From positions 5,684-17,263 of the forward strand of contig DBKX01000168.1 of NCBI GenBank assembly GCA_002297865.1: a stretch of 11,580 nucleotides of DNA, read 5' to 3'. This DNA comes from Lachnoclostridium sp. UBA739. GTDB lineage: Bacteria; Bacillota_A; Clostridia; Lachnospirales; Lachnospiraceae. Under the pieces are notes generated by a model. It searched no databases and was not told the origin of the DNA. It saw only the letters and a program-made list of their open reading frames with translations. Shown here piece by piece: positions 1 to 7,287 of this stretch; positions within the stretch are counted from its first letter, which is position 1, and the number at the start of each line of letters is the position of its first letter. The position numbers and the translations under genes were made by a program.

Positions 1-602
1 TTCGTGAAGGACAATGTAAGCCGTTCGATAACAATCGTGATGGAATTAATTTAGGTGAGGGCGGAGCATTTTTTGTAATTGAAACCATGGAAAGTGCTAA
101 GAAACGTGGAAGCCATATTTATGGAGAGATCCTAGGATACGGTATCAATAATGATGCGTATCATATTACAAGCCCAAGTCCTGATGGAGTTGGTGCACTT
201 GCTTCTATGGAAATGGCAATGGCTCATACAGAAGTATCAAAAGATGCTGTGGATTATATTAATGCCCATGGAACAGGTACAAGTTTAAATGATAAGATGG
301 AAGTAGATGCAATCAATAACTTCTTTGGAAAAGATAAGCACCTTTATGTAGCATCTAATAAGTCCATGATTGGACATTGTCTTGCAGCAGCAGGAGCTGT
401 TGAAATGGCAGCTACTTTGTTATGTTTAAAGAATGACTGTATTGCTCCAAATATTCGTTTAACAGATAAGATGGATGTAAGTGAAGCTCATGATTTCTTA
501 ACAGAAAAGGTTGAGACAAAAGTGAACTATGCATTATCTAATTCTTATGCATTTGCGGGAAATACAGCAAGTATTTTACTTGGACGTGTGGAAAATGAAT
601 AA
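1..602 (+). CDS. Beta-ketoacyl-ACP synthase, KS-alpha/FabF-like, 5' truncated by window edge
   Basis: This enzyme elongates an ACP-bound acyl chain by decarboxylative Claisen condensation. The frame is open from base 3, so the start and the active-site Cys lie upstream of the window. About 199 C-terminal residues are visible. They carry the FabF-type KPFDNNRDG...LGEG segment, the first catalytic His in NAHGTGT (His codon at 267-269), the Lys and second His in KSMIGH (codons 360-377), and the C-terminal SNSYAFAGNTAS loop that corresponds to the Gly-rich loop of KAS II. This part looks fully functional. The first internal ATG at 87 is not the true start. The gene overlaps the next one by 8 bases, which implies translational coupling. 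A catalytically dead KS homologue lies 5.6 kb downstream, so I read this as the KS-alpha of a dedicated type II system. A plain housekeeping FabF is the alternative but less likely in this context. Confidence 0.93.
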   Translation, partial: REGQCKPFDNNRDGINLGEGGAFFVIETMESAKKRGSHIYGEILGYGINNDAYHITSPSPDGVGALASMEMAMAHTEVSKDAVDYINAHGTGTSLNDKMEVDAINNFFGKDKHLYVASNKSMIGHCLAAAGAVEMAATLLCLKNDCIAPNIRLTDKMDVSEAHDFLTEKVETKVNYALSNSYAFAGNTASILLGRVENE

Positions 603-1866
603 TAAGAAAAAAGCTATAATTATAGGGAATGGTATTGCAACTTCTTTAATTGGTTTGTTAATAAACTGCCATTTTGAAGTTTGCAAGATAACAGATAGTA
701 AGGATGAAAGAAAAGTATATCCTTTCTATTCCAATGATATAGCAAAAGGGATCATGAGACAGTTTTGTGAAGATGTAAACTTGTCTTTTGATATTGATGA
801 AGCAGAACCCCACAAACTACAGATAGGTAGCTTGTGGGGAACAATAGATTGTGAGTTTCAGATAGAGTCCTTTCAAAATGCATTGATAGATAAGTATCCA
901 AAGTATGAATCATGCATTGAGGAATTATTTCATACAATCAAAGAGCTAGGATTAGAATGGATTAGCTTCTTGGAAAATCATTTTTCCTGTAAAGGTCTTA
1001 AGATGAAGTATTCCGTAAAATACAATGGTACGACTCTAAAGCAGTACTTGGAGCGTATTGGGATTGACGACATAGGACTAACTGAATTGCTATTTACCCT
1101 TTTGCCAATACGTGAAGTAACATTACCGGTTTACGCAGGCTACGTATATACACAGTATTTTGACCATCATGTTCTGAAAGAAGATGTGTGGAGTGAATTA
1201 GAAAATCTGTGTGCTCAAAAAAGTACAATTAAGCAAGTTGCAGATATCAACCAGTTAACTGTAGGAACTGAAGTCATGGACGGAGAATCTGTTCTGGAAG
1301 AAGCAGATTGCATTGTGGACTTGCGTATAAAAGAACCTCTGCAATTATATGAAAACAACAATAAGGTTGTAATACGTGGAACCGTGACTAGTGATTGTTT
1401 TGATGGGGACTATGAATATCACATAAATCTGCAGGAAGAAAAAAACATAAGGATCTGGAAAATTTTATACAATAGTCAGTCGTATGAGAAAGAGGCAAAA
1501 GACTGGCAATTTGAATTGACTGTTCCAAAGCGGGAATCAGGAGAATACAGTATTGTAATCGACAAGGTTCAAACTGAATTGAGAGATTTCTTTGGAAAAG
1601 AAGTTACCATAAATAAGGATCAATTATTGTATGGGGAATATTTTCAAAGGAATTTCAATTGCAAAGATGGAGCAGGATATACATGGGCATTTAATGTAAA
1701 GCAGTCTAGAATGGACCCAACAAACATGTTTAAAAAGCACAAAGATAATTACTTGCAGTGTTCACATTGGGGATTTGCCTATTTTTCTCAAGCATATCAC
1801 ATTTACAATATTATAATGCAACAGATGGATTTTAATAATGATAAGTTATTAGTAAAATTGAAATGA
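595..1866 (+). CDS. Divergent FAD-oxidoreductase-like protein with degenerate cofactor motif
   Basis: Function is unknown; the fold is inferred. The protein starts with a beta strand and a damaged dinucleotide motif, AIIIGNGIATS (G11, G13, but T16 where the third Gly is usual). It lacks the acidic residue normally ending the second strand. The middle segment (LKQYLERIG...LTELLFTLLP) and the C-terminal segment (GAGYTWAFN ... QCSHWGFAYFSQAYHI) fall in the same order as equivalent parts of the phytoene-desaturase-like enzyme at 10194-11580. I therefore read it as a paralogue that binds FAD poorly or not at all, perhaps a partner subunit. The frame is open upstream to an ATG at 529, but that start would lie deep in the KS gene. 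The ATG at 595 puts the Rossmann strand at the N terminus and gives 423 residues. Its ribosome site is weak (GTGG), consistent with coupling to the KS stop. The homology assignment is moderate. Confidence 0.6.
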   Translation: MNNKKKAIIIGNGIATSLIGLLINCHFEVCKITDSKDERKVYPFYSNDIAKGIMRQFCEDVNLSFDIDEAEPHKLQIGSLWGTIDCEFQIESFQNALIDKYPKYESCIEELFHTIKELGLEWISFLENHFSCKGLKMKYSVKYNGTTLKQYLERIGIDDIGLTELLFTLLPIREVTLPVYAGYVYTQYFDHHVLKEDVWSELENLCAQKSTIKQVADINQLTVGTEVMDGESVLEEADCIVDLRIKEPLQLYENNNKVVIRGTVTSDCFDGDYEYHINLQEEKNIRIWKILYNSQSYEKEAKDWQFELTVPKRESGEYSIVIDKVQTELRDFFGKEVTINKDQLLYGEYFQRNFNCKDGAGYTWAFNVKQSRMDPTNMFKKHKDNYLQCSHWGFAYFSQAYHIYNIIMQQMDFNNDKLLVKLK

Positions 1867-1876
1867 GGAAGCGGAT

Positions 1877-2308
1877 ATGGATTGGATAACATATACATAT
1901 GAGTTTCAAGTACGTTTTCGAGATACAGATGCTTATGGTATTGTTCATCACAGTAATTATTTTTGCTTTTTTGAAGAAGCAAGATATGAGTTTTCCAAAG
2001 TGATGCTTGGCATGTATGACGGAAACGAGGATATGGAAGAATTAAAATTCCCAGTTCTCAAAGCAGAGTGTGAATATAGACATGCATTGGAATATGATAT
2101 GAAAGATTATATTATTAATCTGAAATTCAGAATCGAAGGCGAGTCTAAAATCGAGTTTCGGTATGAGTTATGCCGAAAAGATGAGAAAAAAGTATATGCT
2201 CGCGGAAAAACAGTGCATGGTATTTTAGACAAGAACGATAAGCTTTGTCTTGTAATACCTCAATGGTTAAGAAACCAGATTGAAGGAAAAGTGAACGATG
2301 AAGGGTAG
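1877..2308 (+). CDS. Hotdog-fold acyl thioesterase, YbgC/4HBT family
   Basis: This is a 143-residue single-domain hotdog protein, the usual length for the family, probably hydrolysing acyl-CoA or acyl-ACP thioesters. The N-terminal signature RFRDTDAYGIVHHSNY (residues 13-28) is the 4HBT/YbgC motif. D18 sits at the catalytic Asp position, and FFEEAR follows as in typical members. GAGG at 1865-1868 lies 8 bases before the ATG. The gene overlaps the next by 11 bases. Thioesterases of this type occur in aryl-polyene and other type II PKS-like clusters, where they are thought to release or proofread ACP-bound chains. That role is the most likely one here, but the substrate cannot be read from the sequence. 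Confidence 0.88.
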   Translation: MDWITYTYEFQVRFRDTDAYGIVHHSNYFCFFEEARYEFSKVMLGMYDGNEDMEELKFPVLKAECEYRHALEYDMKDYIINLKFRIEGESKIEFRYELCRKDEKKVYARGKTVHGILDKNDKLCLVIPQWLRNQIEGKVNDEG

Positions 2309-3146
2309 AAAAATTTATTTTCCCCGTGCAGATAAAGCATGGGAAGAAACAAATGATATAAGAGTAAATGGGTATTTAAATGTATTGCGGTTTACAAAAT
2401 CCACATATCATGAGACAGCAGTAAGCATTGCTCTGGGAGGAGAAATTCCTTATCTTAAAAAAAATCAGTTTAAAAGGACAAGGATATCTCCAGAGAAGAA
2501 TCTGGCTTATGCATGTGGATTATACTATGAAGAATACATGTTTGATTCAGAAACGGAGTTTATTCAGAACGTAATTAAGAATCTGAAGATGCGAATTGTT
2601 TTGGTTATTCTTTATAAAAATGATGCAAACCTAGGTACGGAACCTGTCCCAGTTGTATGCTGTGGCTACGATTATGACGAGGATGCATTTATTATAATTG
2701 ATGTCCAAGATGGTACAACTAAAAATATGAATGTGGAAGAATGTTCATTGTTTGAAGGGCAAAACAAACTATTAATGTTAAACGTTCCAGGAATGGTTAA
2801 CATGAAAGAACTAGAAGAAAATTATGTGATCTCAATTGCTACAAAGCTTTTTATAAGGCGTTTCTTCTCTTTTATAAATGCACAGGTAGGGGATTTTTGT
2901 GGGATCTCCTTATTTAAATACTGCTTAGAACGAGGGTTAAAGCCAATAGAGATTCCAGGATTTCAAGAGCACGCCAAGTGGCAGTTACAGTGGCTATCTT
3001 ATGTTATGGAGTATGGCAATAGAATAGGGAGTAAGGAATTAAGTTTAATTCAATATATTCAGCAATTATACCAAGCAATAGGTAATGATGAGTACAAAAA
3101 ATGGCTGGAGGTATGTCTGAATGAATATAACACCAACAATAGGTAA
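2298..3146 (+). CDS. BtrH-like protein lacking the catalytic Cys and His (probable pseudoenzyme)
   Basis: I read this 282-residue protein as a divergent relative of the two BtrH-like proteins downstream. The segment around residues 116-136 (VPVVCCGYDYDED...IIID) matches the HNAILAGYDDE...LLD core of the protein at 4749-5777, and the following stretch (residues 158-205) has the same spacing to a helical region. The His position is V117, the Asp position (D135) is kept, and the N terminus has no Cys-containing nucleophile motif. The Gly-rich GGxFRRxYGRFL motif of the C-terminal domain is also absent, and the protein is about 60-70 residues shorter than its neighbours. It probably has no acyltransferase chemistry of its own and may be structural or regulatory. 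A GAAGG at 2282-2286 precedes the ATG, and the first 11 bases overlap the thioesterase gene. The relationship is inferred from short motifs only. Confidence 0.55.
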   Translation: MKGRKIYFPRADKAWEETNDIRVNGYLNVLRFTKSTYHETAVSIALGGEIPYLKKNQFKRTRISPEKNLAYACGLYYEEYMFDSETEFIQNVIKNLKMRIVLVILYKNDANLGTEPVPVVCCGYDYDEDAFIIIDVQDGTTKNMNVEECSLFEGQNKLLMLNVPGMVNMKELEENYVISIATKLFIRRFFSFINAQVGDFCGISLFKYCLERGLKPIEIPGFQEHAKWQLQWLSYVMEYGNRIGSKELSLIQYIQQLYQAIGNDEYKKWLEVCLNEYNTNNR

Positions 3147-4182
3147 CAATTGCAGGGCTGTCGCATTATCAACTGTTTTGTCTTACTATGGGTATCCATT
3201 TTCAGAGGCATTTTGCTTTGGGGTAGGAGAGGCATTTGACTTTTCGTCATCTGATATTCATTTTGGGCTGAATCGGAATTATAAGTGTTTTTCAGGTAAT
3301 AACGAAAATGATATTTATACTTTGGCAGGGCATCTTAAATTAGCTATTGATGTAAGTCAGCCCAAAACAAAAACTGAGACGCGTAAACTCATTGAATCCT
3401 ACATAAAAAATGATGAGCCAGTCATTGTTAGAGTTGCCATTAATAAATACATGAAATATCTATCAGATTCCATGACGAACAATATGGAACAGATGCAATC
3501 AGTATTTAGGATTATCAATGGTTCTGCTGGAAATCATGTTACCGTCATTTCTAATACTGGCAAAGACAAAGTACTTTTGCATGAACCCAATATTATGGAA
3601 CCAGTTATTATTTCATGGGATTGCTTATTAGATGCAATGAACCCGAAAGATGTAGTGGTAAGGCACCCTGGAAATACAATCTTTCATCTAAGGCCAACAC
3701 TTTCTTATTGTGCAATTCAAAAGCATCTATCTAGAATAATCAGTAATTCCATTTATAATACAATGTTTCGTTATTTATATGGAGAAAGTGATTACTTTGG
3801 AATAAAGCAAGTCGAAAACTTTCAAAACTTTTTCTTTAAGGAAACAAATCAAGATACATATTCAAAAAATGCAGTACTATTCCGATTCTTTTGTGATATT
3901 GTCTCAGGAGGCGGTTTTTATCGAAGGCTATATGGAAGATTTTTAAAAGAAGCAAATGAGCAATATATACATGATTCAGAGATCGGAAAGCTGTATAGTA
4001 AATATTATAAGCTTTCGAAAAAGTGGAGTACAGTTTCTAAAGAGATTGTGCAAAATACTAATGTAGATGCGGCAGGAGCAAGTAAGTTATATGAAACGAC
4101 TCTAGTAGACATTGCTAAGACGGAAAGAGAATTAGCTGAACGTTTACTTCAAAGAAGTGGAGAATTGTTACATGTATTATAG
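3121..4182 (+). CDS. BtrH-like acyltransferase (BtrH_N + DUF4872 type), copy 1
   Basis: This 353-residue protein belongs to the family of BtrH, which in butirosin synthesis transfers an acyl group from a carrier protein to an amine. The N-terminal papain-like domain shows the nucleophile region GNNCRAVA (C11), then YYGYPFSEA and a modified FGxG motif (CFGVGEAF). The His lies in GNHVTVI (H139). The acidic third residue appears to be Glu (E155, in LLHEP), where the copy at 4749 has Asp. The C-terminal helical domain carries GGGFYRRLYGRFLKEA (residues 263-278), typical of the DUF4872-type half. GGAGG at 3107-3111, nine bases before the ATG, fixes the start 26 bases inside the previous gene. The protein is cytosolic with no signal peptide. 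It probably works on an ACP-bound acyl chain made by the KS/FabG/FabZ set. The substrate is unknown, and the Glu substitution and altered Gly motif leave activity uncertain. Confidence 0.8.
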   Translation: MNITPTIGNNCRAVALSTVLSYYGYPFSEAFCFGVGEAFDFSSSDIHFGLNRNYKCFSGNNENDIYTLAGHLKLAIDVSQPKTKTETRKLIESYIKNDEPVIVRVAINKYMKYLSDSMTNNMEQMQSVFRIINGSAGNHVTVISNTGKDKVLLHEPNIMEPVIISWDCLLDAMNPKDVVVRHPGNTIFHLRPTLSYCAIQKHLSRIISNSIYNTMFRYLYGESDYFGIKQVENFQNFFFKETNQDTYSKNAVLFRFFCDIVSGGGFYRRLYGRFLKEANEQYIHDSEIGKLYSKYYKLSKKWSTVSKEIVQNTNVDAAGASKLYETTLVDIAKTERELAERLLQRSGELLHVL

Positions 4183-4723
4183 TAAAAATGATTATAAAAC
4201 CCTTGTTTCCTACATATGTAATCTGTATCACAATACATCAAAAAGTTTTTCGAAAAAACTGATGAATATATGTGAACAAAAGCAGTTAGAACTTGTATGT
4301 CACGCAAACAATCCTGAGATAAACGAACAGTATTTTTTAGCACAGGTACTACATGAAGTGGGGATAGGATATCTGCAAGTGGATGGAATCAAAAATTATA
4401 TCAATTATGGTACATTTTCAAAAGTCGCCCAAGAAACTGCAGTTTTCATGATTCTCAATTCAAAAGAACTTAAGAATCGATTATATGAAATGTCAATTGA
4501 TTCTCAAAAGGAATGGGTTTATGCTTGGGTTGAAAAGGCGGATCGCAAGTACAAAGTGCATGTGTATGACAAGGAATATATAGTAAGCAGCCATAAGCTT
4601 AAGAGACTGTATCTTAGTAATAAAAAAAATAAGGTGAATATTTATTATATATGCCATTGTGCAGGTAGAGACTTATATGAACAGTACTTAAGGAAAGTAA
4701 GTTGTGGACATATGAAAGGATAA
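4172..4723 (+). CDS. Unrecognised 183-residue protein
   Basis: I do not recognise this family. The protein has no signal peptide or membrane segment. The N-terminal half reads as mostly helical, with Lys-rich SKSFSKKLM and ICEQKQLELV. The C-terminal half alternates beta-like segments (KYKVHVYDKEYIV, KVNIYYICHC) with charged turns, and ends in several Cys and His (CHCAGRD near the C terminus, then SCGHMKG). These are too irregular to call a metal site. I chose ATG 4172 because GGAG at 4159-4162 sits nine bases before it; a GTG at 4157 in the same frame would add five residues but has a weak site. The start overlaps the end of the preceding BtrH-like gene by 11 bases. Its place between two BtrH-like genes suggests a role with them, but nothing in the protein proves it. 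Confidence 0.7.
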   Translation: MYYSKNDYKTLVSYICNLYHNTSKSFSKKLMNICEQKQLELVCHANNPEINEQYFLAQVLHEVGIGYLQVDGIKNYINYGTFSKVAQETAVFMILNSKELKNRLYEMSIDSQKEWVYAWVEKADRKYKVHVYDKEYIVSSHKLKRLYLSNKKNKVNIYYICHCAGRDLYEQYLRKVSCGHMKG

Positions 4724-4748
4724 GATACTGCGATAAGGTAGTGATAGT

Positions 4749-5777
4749 ATGATGAGAGTAGTAAAAAATATTTTAGATTATCAGACGATGGGGTCTAATT
4801 GTAGCACAACAGTATCTAAAATCATATTTAATTATTATGGTTATCCATTTTCAGAGGATATGGTGTTCGGGTTAGGTGCTGGGTTAGGATTTATTTATCA
4901 GTATTATGTAGAAGATAATTCATGTTTTCTATCAGGAAAAAATGAAAGTATTGAATTAAATTTAGCCTATGCAGTTGGAGGAACAGTTGTGACGGGAAGT
5001 TTTGATGATGAAGATTTAGCATGGGAGACCGTAAAAGGGTACATAGATAAGGACATGCCAGTTATTTTAGATCTCTCGATACGTTATCTTCCTTACTTTA
5101 AGCCTTATCTTGCAGAAGTTAAAAATATTGGATTTGGTTTGCATAATGCAATATTAGCAGGATATGATGATGAGTTAGAACAGGTTATGTTATTGGACCA
5201 CAGATGGGATGCCCCACAGATTATTAGTTATCAGGAACTTCGACAGGCAAGAGCAGCAAAGGAAAGTGGAGTAAATTCGCGAAATACATATAAGGTGTAT
5301 TTGTTACCAGAATGCACAACGAAGAAACCTGATATAGAACTCATGCATGCAATTAGATTGAATATTCAGAGAATGAAATACCCATTTGCCTTTAAAATGG
5401 GGATCGATGGAATAAAGATGTTTCGTAAGGAAATATTGAAGATGCTTCAAGGTGATATGGACAATGAAAAGCAGGATATTATTTTGACCTATTCCTATCT
5501 CATGGAGCGATTAGGAACAGGTGGAGGAAACTTTAGAAGAATCTACGGACGTTTCCTTAGTGAGGCTGGTAAAATGACAGGAATTGAAAAATTTCAAGAG
5601 GTTTCAAAATTGTATACTAGTCTTGCTAGGACATGGAAAAAGACTTCTAATCTGCTGGCAAAGTCAGTTGAGGATTCTAGCTGTATCGCTGAATTAGATG
5701 AAACATTGAACGTAATTATTGAAAGAGAAATACAAGGAATGAACTTGTTAGAAGATATTCTGGAGGAGGTTAAGTAA
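4749..5777 (+). CDS. BtrH-like acyltransferase (BtrH_N + DUF4872 type), copy 2, intact triad
   Basis: This 342-residue paralogue of the protein at 3121 has the best-preserved BtrH features in the window. It has Cys in MGSNCST (C18), YYGYPFSED and an intact VFGLGAGLGF motif (about 39-48). His lies in GLHNAILAGYDDE (H132) and Asp in MLLDHRW (D150), giving a plausible Cys-His-Asp triad. The C-terminal domain contains GTGGGNFRRIYGRFLSEA (256-273), then helices ending LARTWKKTS, as usual for the DUF4872 half. The expected reaction, from BtrH, is transfer of an acyl group from a carrier protein to an amine acceptor; the aminotransferase downstream could supply that amine. AAGG at 4735-4738 lies 10 bases before the first of two consecutive ATGs (4749, 4752). 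The stop abuts the TTG of the dehydratase gene. Family membership is strong; the substrate is unknown. Confidence 0.85.
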   Translation: MMRVVKNILDYQTMGSNCSTTVSKIIFNYYGYPFSEDMVFGLGAGLGFIYQYYVEDNSCFLSGKNESIELNLAYAVGGTVVTGSFDDEDLAWETVKGYIDKDMPVILDLSIRYLPYFKPYLAEVKNIGFGLHNAILAGYDDELEQVMLLDHRWDAPQIISYQELRQARAAKESGVNSRNTYKVYLLPECTTKKPDIELMHAIRLNIQRMKYPFAFKMGIDGIKMFRKEILKMLQGDMDNEKQDIILTYSYLMERLGTGGGNFRRIYGRFLSEAGKMTGIEKFQEVSKLYTSLARTWKKTSNLLAKSVEDSSCIAELDETLNVIIEREIQGMNLLEDILEEVK

Positions 5778-5780
5778 TTG
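5762..5780 (+). promoter_or_regulatory. Ribosome site that fixes the TTG start of the dehydratase gene
   Basis: GGAGGAGG at 5762-5769 is one of the strongest Shine-Dalgarno matches in the window. It lies eight bases before TTG 5778-5780, which directly follows the TAA of the upstream gene. No ATG is suitably placed, and starting at TTG gives the conserved FabZ N terminus (KKEEIYATLPHRYP). Confidence 0.85.
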
Positions 5781-6224
5781 AAGAAAGAAGAGATTTATGC
5801 AACATTACCTCATAGATATCCTATGCTTTTTGTAGATGATATTTATGAAATTGATTATGGGAAACACGTTCGAGGTGTAAAGAATGTTTCCATGAATGAA
5901 CCATGGGTTCAAGGACATTTTCCAGAAGAACCAGTTTTTCCAGGAGTACTTATTATTGAAACAATGGCACAGATTGGTGGATTTATGTTCTACTCAGAAG
6001 AGGAAAGTAAATCATTGAAAGCATATCTGTCCAAAATTGACGAAGTCAAATTTCTTAGAAAGGTAGTACCTGGGGAGCAGCTGATTGTTGAAGCGGACTT
6101 TATTAGCAGTTTTTCAAAATTTGCAAAAGTAAAATGTAAAGGGATTGTGAATGGAAAAGCTGTTGCAAAAGCTGTTGTTACATATTGTTTCGATGAAAAA
6201 ATAAATTTGGAGGAAAGCAAATGA
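5778..6224 (+). CDS. 3-hydroxyacyl-ACP dehydratase, FabZ-type
   Basis: This enzyme dehydrates 3-hydroxyacyl-ACP to the trans-2-enoyl thioester. The 148-residue hotdog protein has the FabZ hallmarks: LPHRYPMLFVD near the N terminus, the catalytic His in VQGHFPEEPVFPGV (H47), and the catalytic Glu in IIETMAQIGG (E61). EVKFLRKVVPGEQL then follows as in FabZ. Length and order match the family. Translation starts at TTG directly after the upstream stop, behind a strong GGAGGAGG. The stop overlaps the ATG of the KS-beta-like gene (ATGA), so the two are likely co-translated. With KS-alpha and FabG it completes a reduction-dehydration cycle. No enoyl reductase is present in the window, so the chains may stay unsaturated. 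Confidence 0.93.
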   Translation: MKKEEIYATLPHRYPMLFVDDIYEIDYGKHVRGVKNVSMNEPWVQGHFPEEPVFPGVLIIETMAQIGGFMFYSEEESKSLKAYLSKIDEVKFLRKVVPGEQLIVEADFISSFSKFAKVKCKGIVNGKAVAKAVVTYCFDEKINLEESK

Positions 6225-7270
6225 AAAAAGTATATGTGTCTGGCGTCGGAATTATAAGTAGTCTAGGAACAAGTGTAAATGAGGTATGGGAACGTTTAAA
6301 CCAAGCAGATGCTGGGTGTGATGTGAAAAAAGAAATAGAGTATGAATCTGTGCTTCCAGCACGAGCAAGAAGAAGAATGAATCGCTACTCTGATATGGTT
6401 GTATACACTTCAGTAAAAGCGGTAGAAGATGCTGGAGTTGAGATGAGTGAAATGGACTCTTTCCGAGCAGGAACCATTTTTTCAACGGGATACGGTCCAA
6501 TGGTTTCCAATCTCAAATTTGCTAATATGGTATTAGAAGGGGACCCAGATGTCTGCAGCCCTACTGTATTTGCAAGTACAGTGTCCAATGCTTGTGTTGG
6601 TCATGTTTGTATGAACTTAGGTTGTAAAGGGGTTAGCACAATCGTTATGGGAAGCAACAATGTGGGATATTCTCAGATGCTGCTAGATAAAGGAGATGCA
6701 GATTACATTTTATCCGGTTCAGTAGAAGAATATTGCGAACCAGTTTATAATGCCTTAAAAGCAAATCCATATTGTACAAAAGCAGAGGTAGCAGAAGCTA
6801 CAGTAAGCTTTTTGCTTCATCAGGATGAAAATAAAGAACACTATTGTACATTGTTGGATTTCTGTGAGTGCAGTTTAGGAAAATACCCACTTATTGATCA
6901 GATAGATGAAGAGGATGTAAAAGTTCGATTGAAAAAAGCATTGTCTACTTTCTTAGAGAACAATTCCATTAAGGTTGATACAGTCTTTACTGTTACCAGT
7001 GGAAATTACTTTGATAAGATTGAAAAAGATGTTCTAAAAGAAGTATTACCAGAAGATGTTGTAGTTGTAGACAAAATCAAAGAATATGCAGGTGAAACAT
7101 TAGGTTCTTCCTTTAATGTTGCCCTTGCCATTGGTGCATTATGCATGCGAGAGAATAAGATACCAGAGAAAATTACTTCAGATGGCAAAGGTGGAGCAGA
7201 TATGTCCTGTGCTTTAGTTACAGGGTATGATGTAACAGGAAACTATATTGCATATCTTATTGCAAAATAG
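6221..7270 (+). CDS. Ketosynthase-like chain-length-factor (KS-beta) homologue without catalytic residues
   Basis: This 349-residue thiolase-fold protein is clearly related to beta-ketoacyl-ACP synthases. It has VSGVGIISSLG at the N terminus, SPTVFASTVSNACVGHV at 113-128, and GDADYILSGSVEE at 158-170. All three catalytic positions are lost. The nucleophile Cys (TACASG in active enzymes) aligns with N146 in GSNNVG, the first His (NAHGTGT) with T259 in TVTSGN, and the second His (KSMIGH) with E292 in KEYAGE; the Lys (K287) is kept. That is the pattern of a chain-length factor that dimerises with the active KS, presumably the one at 1-602. Classical factors have Gln at the Cys position, so Asn is unusual. 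It is also about 60 residues shorter than FabF (roughly 410). GGAGG at 6209-6213 precedes the ATG, which overlaps the dehydratase stop. The partner and role are inferred. Confidence 0.82.
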   Translation: MKKVYVSGVGIISSLGTSVNEVWERLNQADAGCDVKKEIEYESVLPARARRRMNRYSDMVVYTSVKAVEDAGVEMSEMDSFRAGTIFSTGYGPMVSNLKFANMVLEGDPDVCSPTVFASTVSNACVGHVCMNLGCKGVSTIVMGSNNVGYSQMLLDKGDADYILSGSVEEYCEPVYNALKANPYCTKAEVAEATVSFLLHQDENKEHYCTLLDFCECSLGKYPLIDQIDEEDVKVRLKKALSTFLENNSIKVDTVFTVTSGNYFDKIEKDVLKEVLPEDVVVVDKIKEYAGETLGSSFNVALAIGALCMRENKIPEKITSDGKGGADMSCALVTGYDVTGNYIAYLIAK

Positions 7271-7287
7271 AATAAGGGGGAATACAT

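Noticed and set aside
529..594. Upstream extension of the 595-1866 gene from ATG 529
   Set aside because: It would add 22 residues lying entirely within the KS coding sequence and push the Rossmann strand away from the N terminus. ATG 595, overlapping the KS stop, is the better start.
4157..4171. GTG start five codons upstream of ATG 4172
   Set aside because: The site before it (AAAGAA) is poor, while ATG 4172 has GGAG at nine bases. It remains possible.
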